Part shown: positions 1 to 8,597 of the stretch, piece by piece | Numbering within the stretch: the first letter of the stretch is position 1 | Layout: the number at the start of each line of letters is the position of its first letter | The notes under the pieces: model-generated | The model's input: the letters and a program-made list of their open reading frames with translations, nothing else | Databases searched by the model: none | Told to the model about the DNA's origin: nothing | Program-made: the position numbers and the translations under genes | Assembly (NCBI GenBank): GCA_013375475.1 | Contig: JABXKD010000038.1 | Location: 1-33,721 of the forward strand | Direction of reading: 5' to 3' | Source: Promethearchaeota archaeon | Lineage (GTDB): Archaea > Asgardarchaeota > Lokiarchaeia > Sigyniarchaeales > SOKP01 | DNA: 33,721 nucleotides

Positions 1-66
1 AAAGATGACTTAAATTTCGCCTTAGCAGCTATAGAAAAAGTAGGAAAGAAGTTAGATATTATATAA
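1..66 (+). CDS. C-terminal tail of a glycine C-acetyltransferase / AONS-family PLP enzyme (partial)
   Basis: An open frame enters from the left edge and stops with TAA at 64-66; only 21 residues are visible, ending KVGKKLDII. The pattern (acidic residue, hydrophobic helix, then a ..IGKQLGVI-like end) matches the extreme C terminus of 2-amino-3-ketobutyrate CoA ligase (glycine C-acetyltransferase) and related alpha-oxoamine synthases, which interconvert glycine plus acetyl-CoA and 2-amino-3-ketobutyrate. The catalytic part lies outside the window, so this is a resemblance judged from a short tail and other helical C termini could look alike. T-runs follow directly after the stop. Confidence 0.45.
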   Translation, partial: KDDLNFALAAIEKVGKKLDII

Positions 67-90
67 TTTATTTTTTTATTCCTTTTTTGT
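67..90 (+). terminator. T-run terminator after the left-edge gene
   Basis: Two runs of six to seven T (71-77 and 83-88) follow directly after the stop codon at 66. Archaeal RNA polymerase terminates at such T-runs without needing a hairpin. Inferred from position and base content only. Confidence 0.35.
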
Positions 91-174
91 TTAGAATGGT
101 TTTGTAAGTGTAGCTTTAACCCTTAGATTTTTAAATTCACTTATTATTAATATATAATAAAATTTTATAGTTGG

Positions 175-208
175 ACGAAAATGTTAAAAACTTAAGAAAA
201 CATTCGTT
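175..208. repeat. Imperfect inverted repeat upstream of the sugar ABC operon
   Basis: The left arm at 175-185 (ACGAAAATGTT) faces the right arm at 199-208 (AACATTCGTT); they pair except for two extra A bases in the left arm. It sits about 65-100 bases ahead of the binding-protein start and upstream of the nearest TATA-like box, so it could be an operator for the operon. A chance repeat in AT-rich DNA is not excluded. Confidence 0.3.
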
Positions 209-235
209 CATATCTAACAAAAAATTAGGATCAAT

Positions 236-261
236 TTTTATAGATAAAAAAAAAAAAAAAA
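236..261 (+). promoter_or_regulatory. Probable core promoter of the sugar ABC operon with an A16 tract
   Basis: A TATA-like TTTTTATAG lies at 236-244, about 30 bases before the ATG at 273, followed by 16 consecutive A at 246-261. There is no Shine-Dalgarno sequence ahead of the ATG, so a leaderless or very short-leader mRNA is likely. The long A tract could also make transcript starts or assembled length variable. Confidence 0.4.
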
Positions 262-272
262 TATGATATAAA

Positions 273-1610
273 ATGGAACCAAAAAAACAGACTATAATCA
301 TTGTATTAGTTGCAGTATTAGCTACAGCCGGAATAGCTGTAGGAGTAACTTACGTTCTTGTAGCCCCTCCTCCAGGAACAGAAGCAGAAGTGGACGCACT
401 CGAAATATACCATTGGTGGACATCAGGAGGGGAAGCAGCAGCAATAACAGCGCTTATAGATGAATTTGAAACACTATATCCAGATACAACAGTCCAAGAA
501 GTCCAAATTGCCGGTGGAGGCGGTTTTGAAATGAGAGTAAAGATTAAAACCTTGATGCTTGCAGGACAACCTCCAGATACATTCCAAATTCATAACGGTT
601 ATGAGTGGACAATATTTTACGACGCTAATTTATTAGATAATATAGATCATATCTGGACAACAGCGTTAAAAGCTGCAGTTCCTGATGTTGTAGAAGATAT
701 AAGTAAAGGCCCTGATGGTCATTACTACGCTGTCCCTGTTAACATTCATCGAAGTAATGTATTGTGGTATAATGCTAAGGTACTTCAATATAATGGAATA
801 AATCCCGCAAGTCTTACATCTTGGCCAGCTTTTTGGGCTGCTTGTGATACTTTAATAGCTAATGGAACCAGTGGTATTACAAAACCAGTCGCAATGGGAG
901 AACAATGGACTACTGCACATGCTTTTGAACAAGTTCTTGCTAGTGTAGGTATTGATACCTATGAAGCTTGGATAAATGGAGAGATTGATAGTGGTTCAGC
1001 AACCCATTACGCTGATCTACTTACTGCCTGCGAAATCTATGATAATCTTACGGATTATATTAATACGGATTGGGCTGGTTTATCATGGGATGGTGCTATA
1101 GCTGATTTAATCTCAGGAGACGCTGCATTTTCGATTATGGGGGATTGGGCAAACGGAGAATTTTACCAAGCAGGATGGGTTCATGGTGTAGACTATGGAA
1201 CTATTGGAGTTCCAGGAACAGGTAATATGTATGGTCTTGTAGTAGATTGTTTTGAAAAACCAAAAAATATTCTTCATCCAACTGCTGTAGATAATTGGTT
1301 AGGAGTGGTTGCTTCAAAAGATGGACAAGATGCCTTTAATCCTCTAAAAGGATCAATATCTGCTCGAACTGATGCAGATACTGGAAAATATGGGGCTTAT
1401 CAACAATCTGCTTTAGCAGACTTTTCTGCGGTTACCTACATGTTTCCAAGCGTAGTTCATGGTAGTGGTGCTCCAGAAGCATTTAACACTGATTTGTCTC
1501 CTTTAATCGGAGCATTAACCTCAGGTACAGCTGCCTCTACAACAGCTTTAGCTATAGCAGCCCTAGCGGCTACATATGCCAGTGATTTTATAAAAACATG
1601 GAGTTTATAA
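273..1610 (+). CDS. ABC sugar transporter, membrane-anchored substrate-binding protein (glucose/mannose-like)
   Basis: Extracellular binding component of a carbohydrate ABC importer (SBP family 1, 445 residues, normal length). Residues 7-30 form one hydrophobic helix after a lysine-rich start, with no lipobox cysteine, so it is probably held on the outer face of the membrane by an uncleaved N-terminal helix, as is common in archaea. The mature start (HWWTSGGEAAAI at 47-58), the following glycine-rich stretch and the PVNIHRSNVLWYN motif strongly recall glucose/mannose-binding proteins of the GtsA and Thermus GBP type; the sugar is inferred from that resemblance. Two permeases and the ATPase follow in order on the same strand. 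A T10 run right after the stop may terminate most transcripts here, giving more binding protein than membrane parts. Confidence 0.9.
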   Translation: MEPKKQTIIIVLVAVLATAGIAVGVTYVLVAPPPGTEAEVDALEIYHWWTSGGEAAAITALIDEFETLYPDTTVQEVQIAGGGGFEMRVKIKTLMLAGQPPDTFQIHNGYEWTIFYDANLLDNIDHIWTTALKAAVPDVVEDISKGPDGHYYAVPVNIHRSNVLWYNAKVLQYNGINPASLTSWPAFWAACDTLIANGTSGITKPVAMGEQWTTAHAFEQVLASVGIDTYEAWINGEIDSGSATHYADLLTACEIYDNLTDYINTDWAGLSWDGAIADLISGDAAFSIMGDWANGEFYQAGWVHGVDYGTIGVPGTGNMYGLVVDCFEKPKNILHPTAVDNWLGVVASKDGQDAFNPLKGSISARTDADTGKYGAYQQSALADFSAVTYMFPSVVHGSGAPEAFNTDLSPLIGALTSGTAASTTALAIAALAATYASDFIKTWSL

Positions 1611-1624
1611 ATAAATTCTAAAAC

Positions 1625-1634
1625 TTTTTTTTTT
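1625..1634 (+). terminator. T10 run between binding protein and permeases (possible partial terminator)
   Basis: Ten consecutive T lie 15 bases after the binding-protein stop and inside what should be one operon. A leaky terminator here would raise binding-protein dose over the permeases. Inference from position. Confidence 0.35.
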
Positions 1635-1683
1635 ATATTATTTTATAAGATTAAATTTGCTCAAAAAATAGTAAGGTGTTAAA

Positions 1684-2637
1684 ATGGAACAAGTAAGTGA
1701 AGAGATAGATAATATTGAAGATTTTAAAATTGAAAAAAAGCATAAATTTTCAAAAAATATAATAACTAGCATATTTGCTAGAGATAAGTTAATAATTCGA
1801 TTAATTTTCGTTACTTGTTGTATACTTGTAGCATATTTTGTATATTATTTTATAGCCTGGAATTTTATAGTCTCAATGACAGATTGGGAGGGATTAACAC
1901 AACCAGAAAATTTTGTAGGTTTTGAAAATTATCTCAGAATGTTTGATGATCCAATATTTTGGACTTCTTTAACAAACAATCTTGTCTTTATGCTTGTATT
2001 TATACCGTCTAGTATTGTTATTGGACTCTTCTTAGCAATACTTTTAGATCAAAAAATCAGGAAAGAGAGCGTTTTTAGGACAATATATTTATTACCTTAT
2101 GCGCTTTCGTTTGTTGTTACTGCTTATCTATGGCAATGGATGTTTGTTGAAGATGGTGTTATTAATTCTATATTAGATCTATTTGGCCTTGGATCTTTAA
2201 AGATGGCTTGGGTAAGTGATCCAGATATAGCACTTTTCAGCGTTTCATTCGCTTTAGTTTGGCAATTTTCTGGTTACGTAATGTTAATTTTTTTAGCAGC
2301 AATAAGAACAGTTCCACAAACACATATTATGGCTGCCCAAATAGATGGTGCGTCTGGTTTTAGACTATATACACGTGTTATTATCCCACAAATTAAGACA
2401 TCAACTTTTACAGCTTTTGTTATTCTCATGATATTTTCCTTAAAAGCATTTGATTTTATATGGATATTAACCGATGGAGGTCCAGGTTATGCAACTACAA
2501 TTTTGAATATTACAGTATTTAGAGAGGCCTTTAAAAAAAATCAATTTGCTTATAGCTCTGCGATTGCAACAACATTATTATTAATAGTTATGGTAATTGT
2601 AATTCCTTACCTTTATATAACATATAAAAAGAGGTAA
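1684..2637 (+). CDS. ABC sugar transporter permease, MalF/UgpA type
   Basis: Integral membrane subunit of the importer, 317 residues with about six transmembrane helices after a charged cytoplasmic N terminus of roughly 35 residues. The EAA loop that docks on the ATPase is visible at 216-235 as MAAQIDGASG...IIP (the family pattern is EAA---G---------I-LP). The start is supported by an AAGGTG ribosome binding site at 1673-1678, five bases ahead of the ATG. The next permease begins six bases after the stop. CUT1-family heterodimeric permeases of this type carry mono- and oligosaccharides. Confidence 0.93.
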   Translation: MEQVSEEIDNIEDFKIEKKHKFSKNIITSIFARDKLIIRLIFVTCCILVAYFVYYFIAWNFIVSMTDWEGLTQPENFVGFENYLRMFDDPIFWTSLTNNLVFMLVFIPSSIVIGLFLAILLDQKIRKESVFRTIYLLPYALSFVVTAYLWQWMFVEDGVINSILDLFGLGSLKMAWVSDPDIALFSVSFALVWQFSGYVMLIFLAAIRTVPQTHIMAAQIDGASGFRLYTRVIIPQIKTSTFTAFVILMIFSLKAFDFIWILTDGGPGYATTILNITVFREAFKKNQFAYSSAIATTLLLIVMVIVIPYLYITYKKR

Positions 2638-2643
2638 TAAGAA

Positions 2644-3561
2644 ATGAGTTCATATGAAGTAAATCAATCTGAAGCTTTATCTGTAATAGATGATTCAAAA
2701 TGGGAAAAGATTCATGGAAGTAAAGAATTTAGATTATCAAAAATGAAGAAAATAATAAAACGTGTAATACTTTACGCCATTTTATTAGTTGCTTTAATCA
2801 TAACTATAATACCACTTTGGTCTGGTATTATGTCTGCCTTTAAAACTCAAGCAGATTTATCGTTAACATCACCACTTGCTCCACCTTCAATTCCAACATT
2901 CGAGCCTTTTATTTATGCTTGGCAAGAATTGCAAGGACCTTTAATAAATTCGGTTTTATTTACTACTCTAGCAACCATATTTTCTTGTTTACTCGGTTCT
3001 ATATGTGGTTTTGTATTGACTAAATTAAAGTTCAAGGGTTCTAATACTGTATTTCTTCTTCTTACTTTGGGAATTTTCCTTCCATATCAGTCTATTATAA
3101 TTCCTCTTTTTATTACTATAACAAATTTAGAAATATATGATACATTGTGGGCTATGGTATTAGTACATTCAGTCTATGGAATTCCTATGACGACACTTCT
3201 CTTTAGAAGTTATTATGAATCAATACCAAATAGTATAATAGACGCAGCTAAAACTGATGGAGCGGGAGTAATGGCGATATATAGAAGGCTTATATTACCT
3301 TTATCTCCTTTACCCTTTGTTGTTGCGGGAGTATTTCAGTTTACTAGTATTTGGAACGATTATCTTTTTGCTCTGATACTTACCGGGGCAAGATTCGAAC
3401 CAGCTTCATTTGCTCTATCGAATATGGCAGGAGGGACTGAAACAGCTTGGAATAATACAATGGCGGGTACTTTTTTGTATTCATTACCTATTCTACTTAT
3501 TTTTGTTTTGTTAGGTAAATATTTAATGCAAGGATTAATGGCAGGAGCAGTAAAAGGTTAG
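2644..3561 (+). CDS. ABC sugar transporter permease, MalG/UgpE type
   Basis: Second membrane subunit, 305 residues with about six helices; the first spans roughly 41-60. The EAA loop reads DAAKTDGAG...LILPL at 200-220. A GAGGT ribosome binding site (2631-2635) overlaps the stop codon of the preceding permease, so the two are probably translationally coupled and made in equal amounts, as expected for a heterodimeric channel. The ATPase gene starts eleven bases after the stop. Confidence 0.93.
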   Translation: MSSYEVNQSEALSVIDDSKWEKIHGSKEFRLSKMKKIIKRVILYAILLVALIITIIPLWSGIMSAFKTQADLSLTSPLAPPSIPTFEPFIYAWQELQGPLINSVLFTTLATIFSCLLGSICGFVLTKLKFKGSNTVFLLLTLGIFLPYQSIIIPLFITITNLEIYDTLWAMVLVHSVYGIPMTTLLFRSYYESIPNSIIDAAKTDGAGVMAIYRRLILPLSPLPFVVAGVFQFTSIWNDYLFALILTGARFEPASFALSNMAGGTETAWNNTMAGTFLYSLPILLIFVLLGKYLMQGLMAGAVKG

Positions 3562-3568
3562 AGGTGAT
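3561..3568 (+). promoter_or_regulatory. Strong Shine-Dalgarno for the ABC ATPase
   Basis: GAGGTGAT, close to a full match to the archaeal 16S 3' end, begins at the last base of the MalG-type permease stop codon and ends three bases before the ATPase ATG at 3572. It fixes that start and implies translational coupling. Confidence 0.7.
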
Positions 3569-3571
3569 ATT

Positions 3572-4684
3572 ATGCCAAATGTAAAAATAAGAAATTTAGT
3601 AAAGAAATATGGAGATATTTATGCTCTGGATAAAATAAACTTAGATATAGACGATGGTGAACTTTTTATTTTGCTTGGACCATCTGGTTGCGGAAAAACA
3701 ACAACTCTCTTTAGTATCGCGGGGTTAATTAAACCTGATCAAGGTGAAATATGGTTTGGTGACCAATTGATTACTAGTGCTGAGAGGAATTACATTGAAA
3801 GACCTCAAGAGAGAAATATTGCTATGGTTTTTCAAGACTATGCTATCTACCCTCATATGACTGTTTTTAAAAATATTGCATTCCCATTACAAATTATAAA
3901 TCTAAGCAGAGAGGAAATTAAAAAAAGAGTGTTTGAAACAGCAAAAAGTCTTGGAATAGAAAAACTTCTAGAAAGGAAGCCAAAACAACTTAGTGGTGGT
4001 CAAAGACAAAGAGTAGCTTTAGCAAGAGCAATTGTTAGGGAGCCTAATGTATTTTTGATGGATGAACCTCTCTCCAATCTTGATGCTAAATTGAGAGTTT
4101 TTGCTAGAGCAGAACTAAAGAGATTACATAAAAAATTAGGAATTACATTTATTTATGTAACTCACGATCAGATAGAAGCATTATCAATGGGAACTACAAT
4201 TGCAATTTTAAACAACGGAAAAATAGAACAAGTAGGTGAACCAGATGTAATTTATAACTCTCCAAAAAATCTATTTGTTGCTGGATTTATTGGAAGCCCT
4301 CCAATGAATATGTTAGACGGTAGTTTAAAAAAAGAAAATGGAAGTTTGCATCTAGATCTTGGTTTTACGGATTACAAATTACCAAATGATATGCAAAAAT
4401 TAAATGAAGGGAAATATAAGGAAATAATATTAGGTATTCGACCAGAAGATGTTCTAATATCGAAAGAAGCTGTTAATAAATCATTTAGAGCAACAATTGA
4501 TATTATAGAACCAATGGGGAGAGAGATTGAAATTCATCTAGATGTAGGAGGAAAATCAATAATTTGTGTGGTGAGAAAAATAGAGAATTTAGAAATTGGT
4601 GAAGAAATATATATGACTTTTAATGATAAAAAAATTCATTTATTTGACAAGAATACTGAAGAAAATATATTTGCTATTAATTAA
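3572..4684 (+). CDS. ABC sugar transporter ATPase, MalK/UgpC/MsmX type
   Basis: Energy-coupling ATPase of the importer, 370 residues, the usual MalK length. Visible motifs are Walker A GPSGCGKT at 36-43, Q-loop Q88, signature LSGGQ at 140-144, Walker B VFLMDE at 160-165 and the switch histidine H198. A C-terminal TOBE-type regulatory domain occupies about 230-370. It is the last gene of the four-gene operon; the downstream VOC gene converges on it. ATPases of this type often serve more than one sugar importer in a cell. Confidence 0.95.
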   Translation: MPNVKIRNLVKKYGDIYALDKINLDIDDGELFILLGPSGCGKTTTLFSIAGLIKPDQGEIWFGDQLITSAERNYIERPQERNIAMVFQDYAIYPHMTVFKNIAFPLQIINLSREEIKKRVFETAKSLGIEKLLERKPKQLSGGQRQRVALARAIVREPNVFLMDEPLSNLDAKLRVFARAELKRLHKKLGITFIYVTHDQIEALSMGTTIAILNNGKIEQVGEPDVIYNSPKNLFVAGFIGSPPMNMLDGSLKKENGSLHLDLGFTDYKLPNDMQKLNEGKYKEIILGIRPEDVLISKEAVNKSFRATIDIIEPMGREIEIHLDVGGKSIICVVRKIENLEIGEEIYMTFNDKKIHLFDKNTEENIFAIN

Positions 4685-4740
4685 TTCTATCAATTTAAAA
4701 CCCTAAAATGCTTAAGTTTAACAAAGTTTGCAATTTACAA

Positions 4741-5130
4741 TCACTCAGTAATTTCGATTCGATTTTTTTCAGGATCTAATACCGTACTTTCGAAGTAGCC
4801 GTCCCCCGTATACCTCGGACCGTCTAAAACTTCGTAACCATCATCAGCTAAACGATTAGTCAAATTAATTACTTTCTCCTTAGATCCTACAGAAATCGCT
4901 AAATGAATAAAACCTATAAACTGTTTATATGGATTATTTAAAGACTCTGGAATTGATGGCATTTGCATAAGTTCCAATCTAGTTGCACCATCAAAGGTTA
5001 AGAAATATGAGGAGAACTTATGTTTACTATTGAAGTATCTATCATTTGATTTTGCACCAAAATAAGTTTCATAAAAAATTCTAATCTTTTCCAAATCCCT
5101 AACCCAGATTGCAATATGGTCGACTTTCAA
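4741..5130 (-). CDS. VOC-superfamily (glyoxalase/dioxygenase fold) protein, TTG start
   Basis: Single-domain vicinal-oxygen-chelate protein of 129 residues with two beta-alpha-beta-beta-beta units. The four expected metal positions are all present: H5, E53, H76 and E126, so it should bind a divalent metal, like glyoxalase I or methylmalonyl-CoA epimerase. The reaction cannot be told from sequence. The start is TTG: the protein begins MKVDHIAIWVRDLEK, as family members do, and a strong ribosome binding site lies upstream at 5138-5146. It lies downstream of the Gfo/Idh-type dehydrogenase on the same strand, 87 bases away. Confidence 0.85.
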   Translation of the reverse strand: MKVDHIAIWVRDLEKIRIFYETYFGAKSNDRYFNSKHKFSSYFLTFDGATRLELMQMPSIPESLNNPYKQFIGFIHLAISVGSKEKVINLTNRLADDGYEVLDGPRYTGDGYFESTVLDPEKNRIEITE

Positions 5131-5137
5131 TGGAATT

Positions 5138-5146
5138 TCTCCTTCC
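5138..5146 (-). promoter_or_regulatory. Shine-Dalgarno deciding the TTG start of the VOC gene
   Basis: Read on the minus strand this is GGAAGGAGA, ending seven bases before the TTG at 5130-5128. No in-frame ATG competes near it, so it supports the TTG as the real start. Confidence 0.7.
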
Positions 5147-5217
5147 TAATTAATTTATTCTAATCTTCTTTTGAATGCTATTTCTTATTATCTTTATATT
5201 TGTTTTTTGAAATTAAA

Positions 5218-6222
5218 TTACATTATTATTTGTTCTCCGGGATATTTCAAATGCCACTGAGAACGTAAAGTATCCATAGTTTTCATTATTTCTAAAGTTT
5301 CATCTAATGGCATGATTTTACTTTCAAGTTTACCAGAATTTAAACATTGCATTACTTCCATAGCTTCATAATTATAACCAGTTGATTTAAAAGGTACTCT
5401 GATCGTTTTTTCTTGTTTACCTTCTAATTTCAGAATCATTTTTGATGGATGATAAAAGTCAGGAATTCGCAAATATCCTTTAGTTCCATAAATGAAGGCA
5501 TCGTGGGGCATAATTAATCTATGTGAAGAAGAAAGCATTGCAGTTTGTCCATTTTCATATTCAAATAAATAACAAGATTTTTCATCAACATTTGTTTTTC
5601 CAATGTATGCGCTACTTTTTATTTTTGAAGGAGGTTGTTTATAAATCATTCTCGCAAATGAAATAGGATAGATTCCTAGATCAAGTAATGCACCTCCTCC
5701 TAAATCAGGATTGAATGAACGTACTTTAGGGTCTAATTCCTTTTTAATTCCAAAGTCAGCCGTAACGTGTTGAATTTCTCCTAATAAGCCCTCGTCTAAA
5801 AATTCATTTAATTTTACGATACAAGGTATAAATCTTGTCCACATAGCTTCCATTAAAAATATATTATTGTTACGGGCTGTGTTAATTAACTGTTCAGCTT
5901 GCTTAGCATTCAATGTAATAGGTTTTTCACATAGAACTGGTTTTCCGTGATTGAGACAGAGTAAAGCATTTTTATAATGGAAATTATGAGTAGTCGCAAT
6001 ATAAATTACATCGATAGCGGGATTTTTTACTAACTCTTCATAATTATTATATGTATTTTTCACTCCAAATATTTTACCGAAATTTTCAGCTTTTCCCTCT
6101 GTTCTAGATGCAACAGCCTCTAATATCGCATCAGGAAGTACCTCTAACCCTTCAGCGAACTTATTTGCTATCTTTCCACAACCTAAAATTCCCCATTTTA
6201 TTATTTTACTCATATTATTCAT
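5218..6222 (-). CDS. Gfo/Idh/MocA-family NAD(P)-dependent sugar oxidoreductase
   Basis: A 334-residue two-domain dehydrogenase. The N-terminal Rossmann fold has GCGKIA at 14-19, and the family motif EKP is at 99-101 with K100 as the expected catalytic lysine. The C-terminal alpha/beta domain carries GGGALLDLGIYPI, where a tyrosine stands in the place used by dihydrodiol dehydrogenase and glucose-fructose oxidoreductase rather than the histidine of inositol dehydrogenases. It probably oxidises a sugar, polyol or diol in the cytosol. Two ATGs compete, at 6222 and 6213; the second (MSKIIKWGILG) is closer to usual family N termini. It sits beside the sugar importer, which hints at a linked substrate. 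Confidence 0.9.
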   Translation of the reverse strand: MNNMSKIIKWGILGCGKIANKFAEGLEVLPDAILEAVASRTEGKAENFGKIFGVKNTYNNYEELVKNPAIDVIYIATTHNFHYKNALLCLNHGKPVLCEKPITLNAKQAEQLINTARNNNIFLMEAMWTRFIPCIVKLNEFLDEGLLGEIQHVTADFGIKKELDPKVRSFNPDLGGGALLDLGIYPISFARMIYKQPPSKIKSSAYIGKTNVDEKSCYLFEYENGQTAMLSSSHRLIMPHDAFIYGTKGYLRIPDFYHPSKMILKLEGKQEKTIRVPFKSTGYNYEAMEVMQCLNSGKLESKIMPLDETLEIMKTMDTLRSQWHLKYPGEQIIM

Positions 6223-6291
6223 TTATGATTTTCAACATAAAATTTTTTTTTATTCCTTTTTTATTTATGTAATTTTATCAAATAGTTCTTT

Positions 6292-7569
6292 TCAAATTAG
6301 TTTTCCCTTCTCTAATGCTTCGTAAGCCAAATTATCTATTCGGAGCCAATCGATTGGAAAAATCCAATCACTATTTTCTGGACAATATTGCGTTAAGACT
6401 ATTGAGATTATTTGATTCTTAGGATCTATATTAAAGAGTGTATTGAAAGCTCCACTCCAACTATAATCTCCAATTCCGCTTTTTGACATATTTTCTGTTA
6501 TTTTCACTAATACGCCTAATCCGAATCCATATCCTTCCATTCTTTCAATTGCTTCAGGATCTTTGTATTTAATATACTGCATATCCAAATAATTACTGTT
6601 ATTAGGTAATTGGTTAGATGTCATCAAATTAATTGTCTCTTGAGATACGATTTGTTTATCTTTATATTTTCCTCCATTCAACATCATTAGACAAAATTTC
6701 AGGTAATTTTCTAAAGTAGATACAAGTCCACCCCCACCCGATAAGTATTGTATCTCATGCTTGAATCCTTCATAAATAGCTCCTTCTACTTCGATTAGTT
6801 TGTTATTTTGATTTTTTGTGTATACTTTCGATAGTCGCCCCCAATTTTCCTTCGGAACGTAAAAATCAGTATCATTCATACCTAGTTTATCAAAAATATA
6901 TTTTTTAAAAAAAACATCTAATTTCTTTCCTGATAATACCTCAATTAAGTAACCCAAAATTTCATGACTGAAAGCATACCACCAATGTTCTCCAGGATCG
7001 AAAGTAAGGGGAAGAGTTGCTAAACGCTTACTAAAATCATCTAACGGTGGCATTATGGGGAACATCTCTAGTTTTGTCTTTAGCCTGTTTTCACCAGTAA
7101 AGCCAAATTCCTCCCCATATAACTTGTCTACTGGTATTTCATCCGGATAGTCTCCATAACTAAGTCCAGACGTATGAGTAAAAAGCTGTTTGATGGTTAT
7201 AGGTTTTTTAATTTCTTCTAATTCAGTTTCACCAGTCTTATTATCAATAGATTTCAAAACTTTTAGATTTTTAAACTCAGGAAGATACATTTCAAGTGGA
7301 TCATCCAAATCAAATTTCCCTTGTTCGTAAAGAATTAACGCAGCCAAACAAGTAATTGGTTTGGTCATCGAATAAATTCTGAAAATATCATCAAATTGAA
7401 TTGGAATCTGATTTTCTTTATCTTTCCATCCAAATTTATTACAATATACTATTTTGTTTTGATGATATATTGCACAAAGAACGCTGCCAGTTATATTATC
7501 ATTAATATAAGTCTGAAATTCAGTTGATAATTTTTTAAAAACTTCTGGATTTAATTGTGTAATTATCAT
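6292..7569 (-). CDS. Serine beta-lactamase-family esterase (EstB-like / class C fold)
   Basis: Cytosolic penicillin-binding-protein/beta-lactamase-fold hydrolase. The nucleophile motif is SMTK (S67, K70 counted from the chosen start). The second motif is W-Y-A-F-S around Y198, matching the YSL-type motif of EstB esterases rather than the YxN of class C lactamases, and the third region shows GGGGLVST plus a WSGAFNT stretch near the C terminus, again EstB-like. It likely hydrolyses esters; antibiotic hydrolysis is unlikely. The frame extends to a TTG at 7611, but the ATG at 7569 gives the usual N terminus (MIITQLNPEV...) and I prefer it. No signal peptide is seen. Confidence 0.85.
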   Translation of the reverse strand: MIITQLNPEVFKKLSTEFQTYINDNITGSVLCAIYHQNKIVYCNKFGWKDKENQIPIQFDDIFRIYSMTKPITCLAALILYEQGKFDLDDPLEMYLPEFKNLKVLKSIDNKTGETELEEIKKPITIKQLFTHTSGLSYGDYPDEIPVDKLYGEEFGFTGENRLKTKLEMFPIMPPLDDFSKRLATLPLTFDPGEHWWYAFSHEILGYLIEVLSGKKLDVFFKKYIFDKLGMNDTDFYVPKENWGRLSKVYTKNQNNKLIEVEGAIYEGFKHEIQYLSGGGGLVSTLENYLKFCLMMLNGGKYKDKQIVSQETINLMTSNQLPNNSNYLDMQYIKYKDPEAIERMEGYGFGLGVLVKITENMSKSGIGDYSWSGAFNTLFNIDPKNQIISIVLTQYCPENSDWIFPIDWLRIDNLAYEALEKGKLI

Positions 7570-7662
7570 TAAAAGAAAAATAAGATTATCTGGTTTAAAA
7601 GACTTCTTCAAAAGCTTATAATCAGTAATAAAAAGAAAAATAAAATTTTAATTAGAAGAACA

Positions 7663-8454
7663 CTACATTTTTTTAGCTTGTGCTATCCAGCTTTTTACAT
7701 CTTCTAATTTTGGAATTTTTCGAATAACATTTGGTCTGGATTTATCAAATTCAACAATTTTATCTAAAGTTCCTTGAGGTGCTCTTTTTGCTAATTCTTT
7801 GACAGAGTCAATTCCGATCTGGTTAAGCGCGTCAGAATACTCAGGTCCAATTCCGTCGATTTTCATGAGGTTGGCGTGTTCTTGCCATTTATCTATCATT
7901 TTAGTGGAAATTTTAGTTTTTACCGATAGCTCTTTAATTTTTGCCTTAGTGAGAGTCATTAAGTCTTCAAGCTTTACGACGCCTGCTTTATTTAACTTTT
8001 TTGCGTAAGTTTCACCTATTCCTTCAATGTCGATGACATCCATTTTTGCTGTTTTCTTAACTTTTTTTACTTCATAGAGTTCCTTTGCCTGTTTAATCCA
8101 AGCGTCAACTTGAGCTTTTGTCGGTAGTTTTCTTATAATATTCGGTCTTCTTTTATCAAGAGCTTTAATTTTCTCCATAACTTTAGCGCTATTTCTTTTT
8201 GCTAATTCTTTTACAGAGTCGATTCCTATTTTGTTTAACGCTTCGGCAAATTCTGCGCCAATACCTTTTAGAGCCATTAAATCGGCTTGTTCCTGCCATT
8301 TATCAACAAGTTTTGGTGAAATTCGCGCTTTTTTCGCCACTTCATTGATCTGCTCCCATGTCAACTTCGAGAGGTCTTCAACATTAGCGAGACCAGCTCT
8401 CCCTAATTTTAGGGCGTATTTTTTTCCAATACCCTCTATTTCTATTATTTTCAT
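7663..8454 (-). CDS. Tandem DUF4332 helix-hairpin-helix protein
   Basis: A 263-residue protein made of two clear copies of one roughly 125-residue unit (about 1-120 and 140-263) joined by a lysine-rich linker. Each copy opens with I-x-x-I-E-G-I-G-x-x-Y-A, has a central KWQE(Q/H)A(D/N)LM helix and a second GIG-type hairpin (GIDSVKELAKR), and closes with RPN(I/V)IRK. These paired helix-hairpin-helix units match DUF4332 and resemble DNA- or nucleic-acid-binding hairpins. The upstream TTG at 8460 is ignored in favour of ATG 8454, which lies about 26 bases from a TATA-like box (around 8474-8486) and so is likely leaderless. The cellular role is unknown; binding of nucleic acid is inferred. Confidence 0.85.
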   Translation of the reverse strand: MKIIEIEGIGKKYALKLGRAGLANVEDLSKLTWEQINEVAKKARISPKLVDKWQEQADLMALKGIGAEFAEALNKIGIDSVKELAKRNSAKVMEKIKALDKRRPNIIRKLPTKAQVDAWIKQAKELYEVKKVKKTAKMDVIDIEGIGETYAKKLNKAGVVKLEDLMTLTKAKIKELSVKTKISTKMIDKWQEHANLMKIDGIGPEYSDALNQIGIDSVKELAKRAPQGTLDKIVEFDKSRPNVIRKIPKLEDVKSWIAQAKKM

Positions 8455-8597
8455 GATCAATTAATACCAATTTTTAATATAAAAGTATATGGTAAAAATA
8501 CAGATAGCAGTTTATAAAAATAACTCTAATTTTTTATTAAATGAAAAGCGTGAAAATAAGGAAAGGGCTTTTATGAATATTAAATTAAAAAAAAAGT

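Noticed and set aside
6292..7569. Beta-lactam resistance gene
   Set aside because: The second active-site motif is Y-A-F-S instead of YxN and the sequence follows EstB-type esterases; no signal peptide for an outer location.
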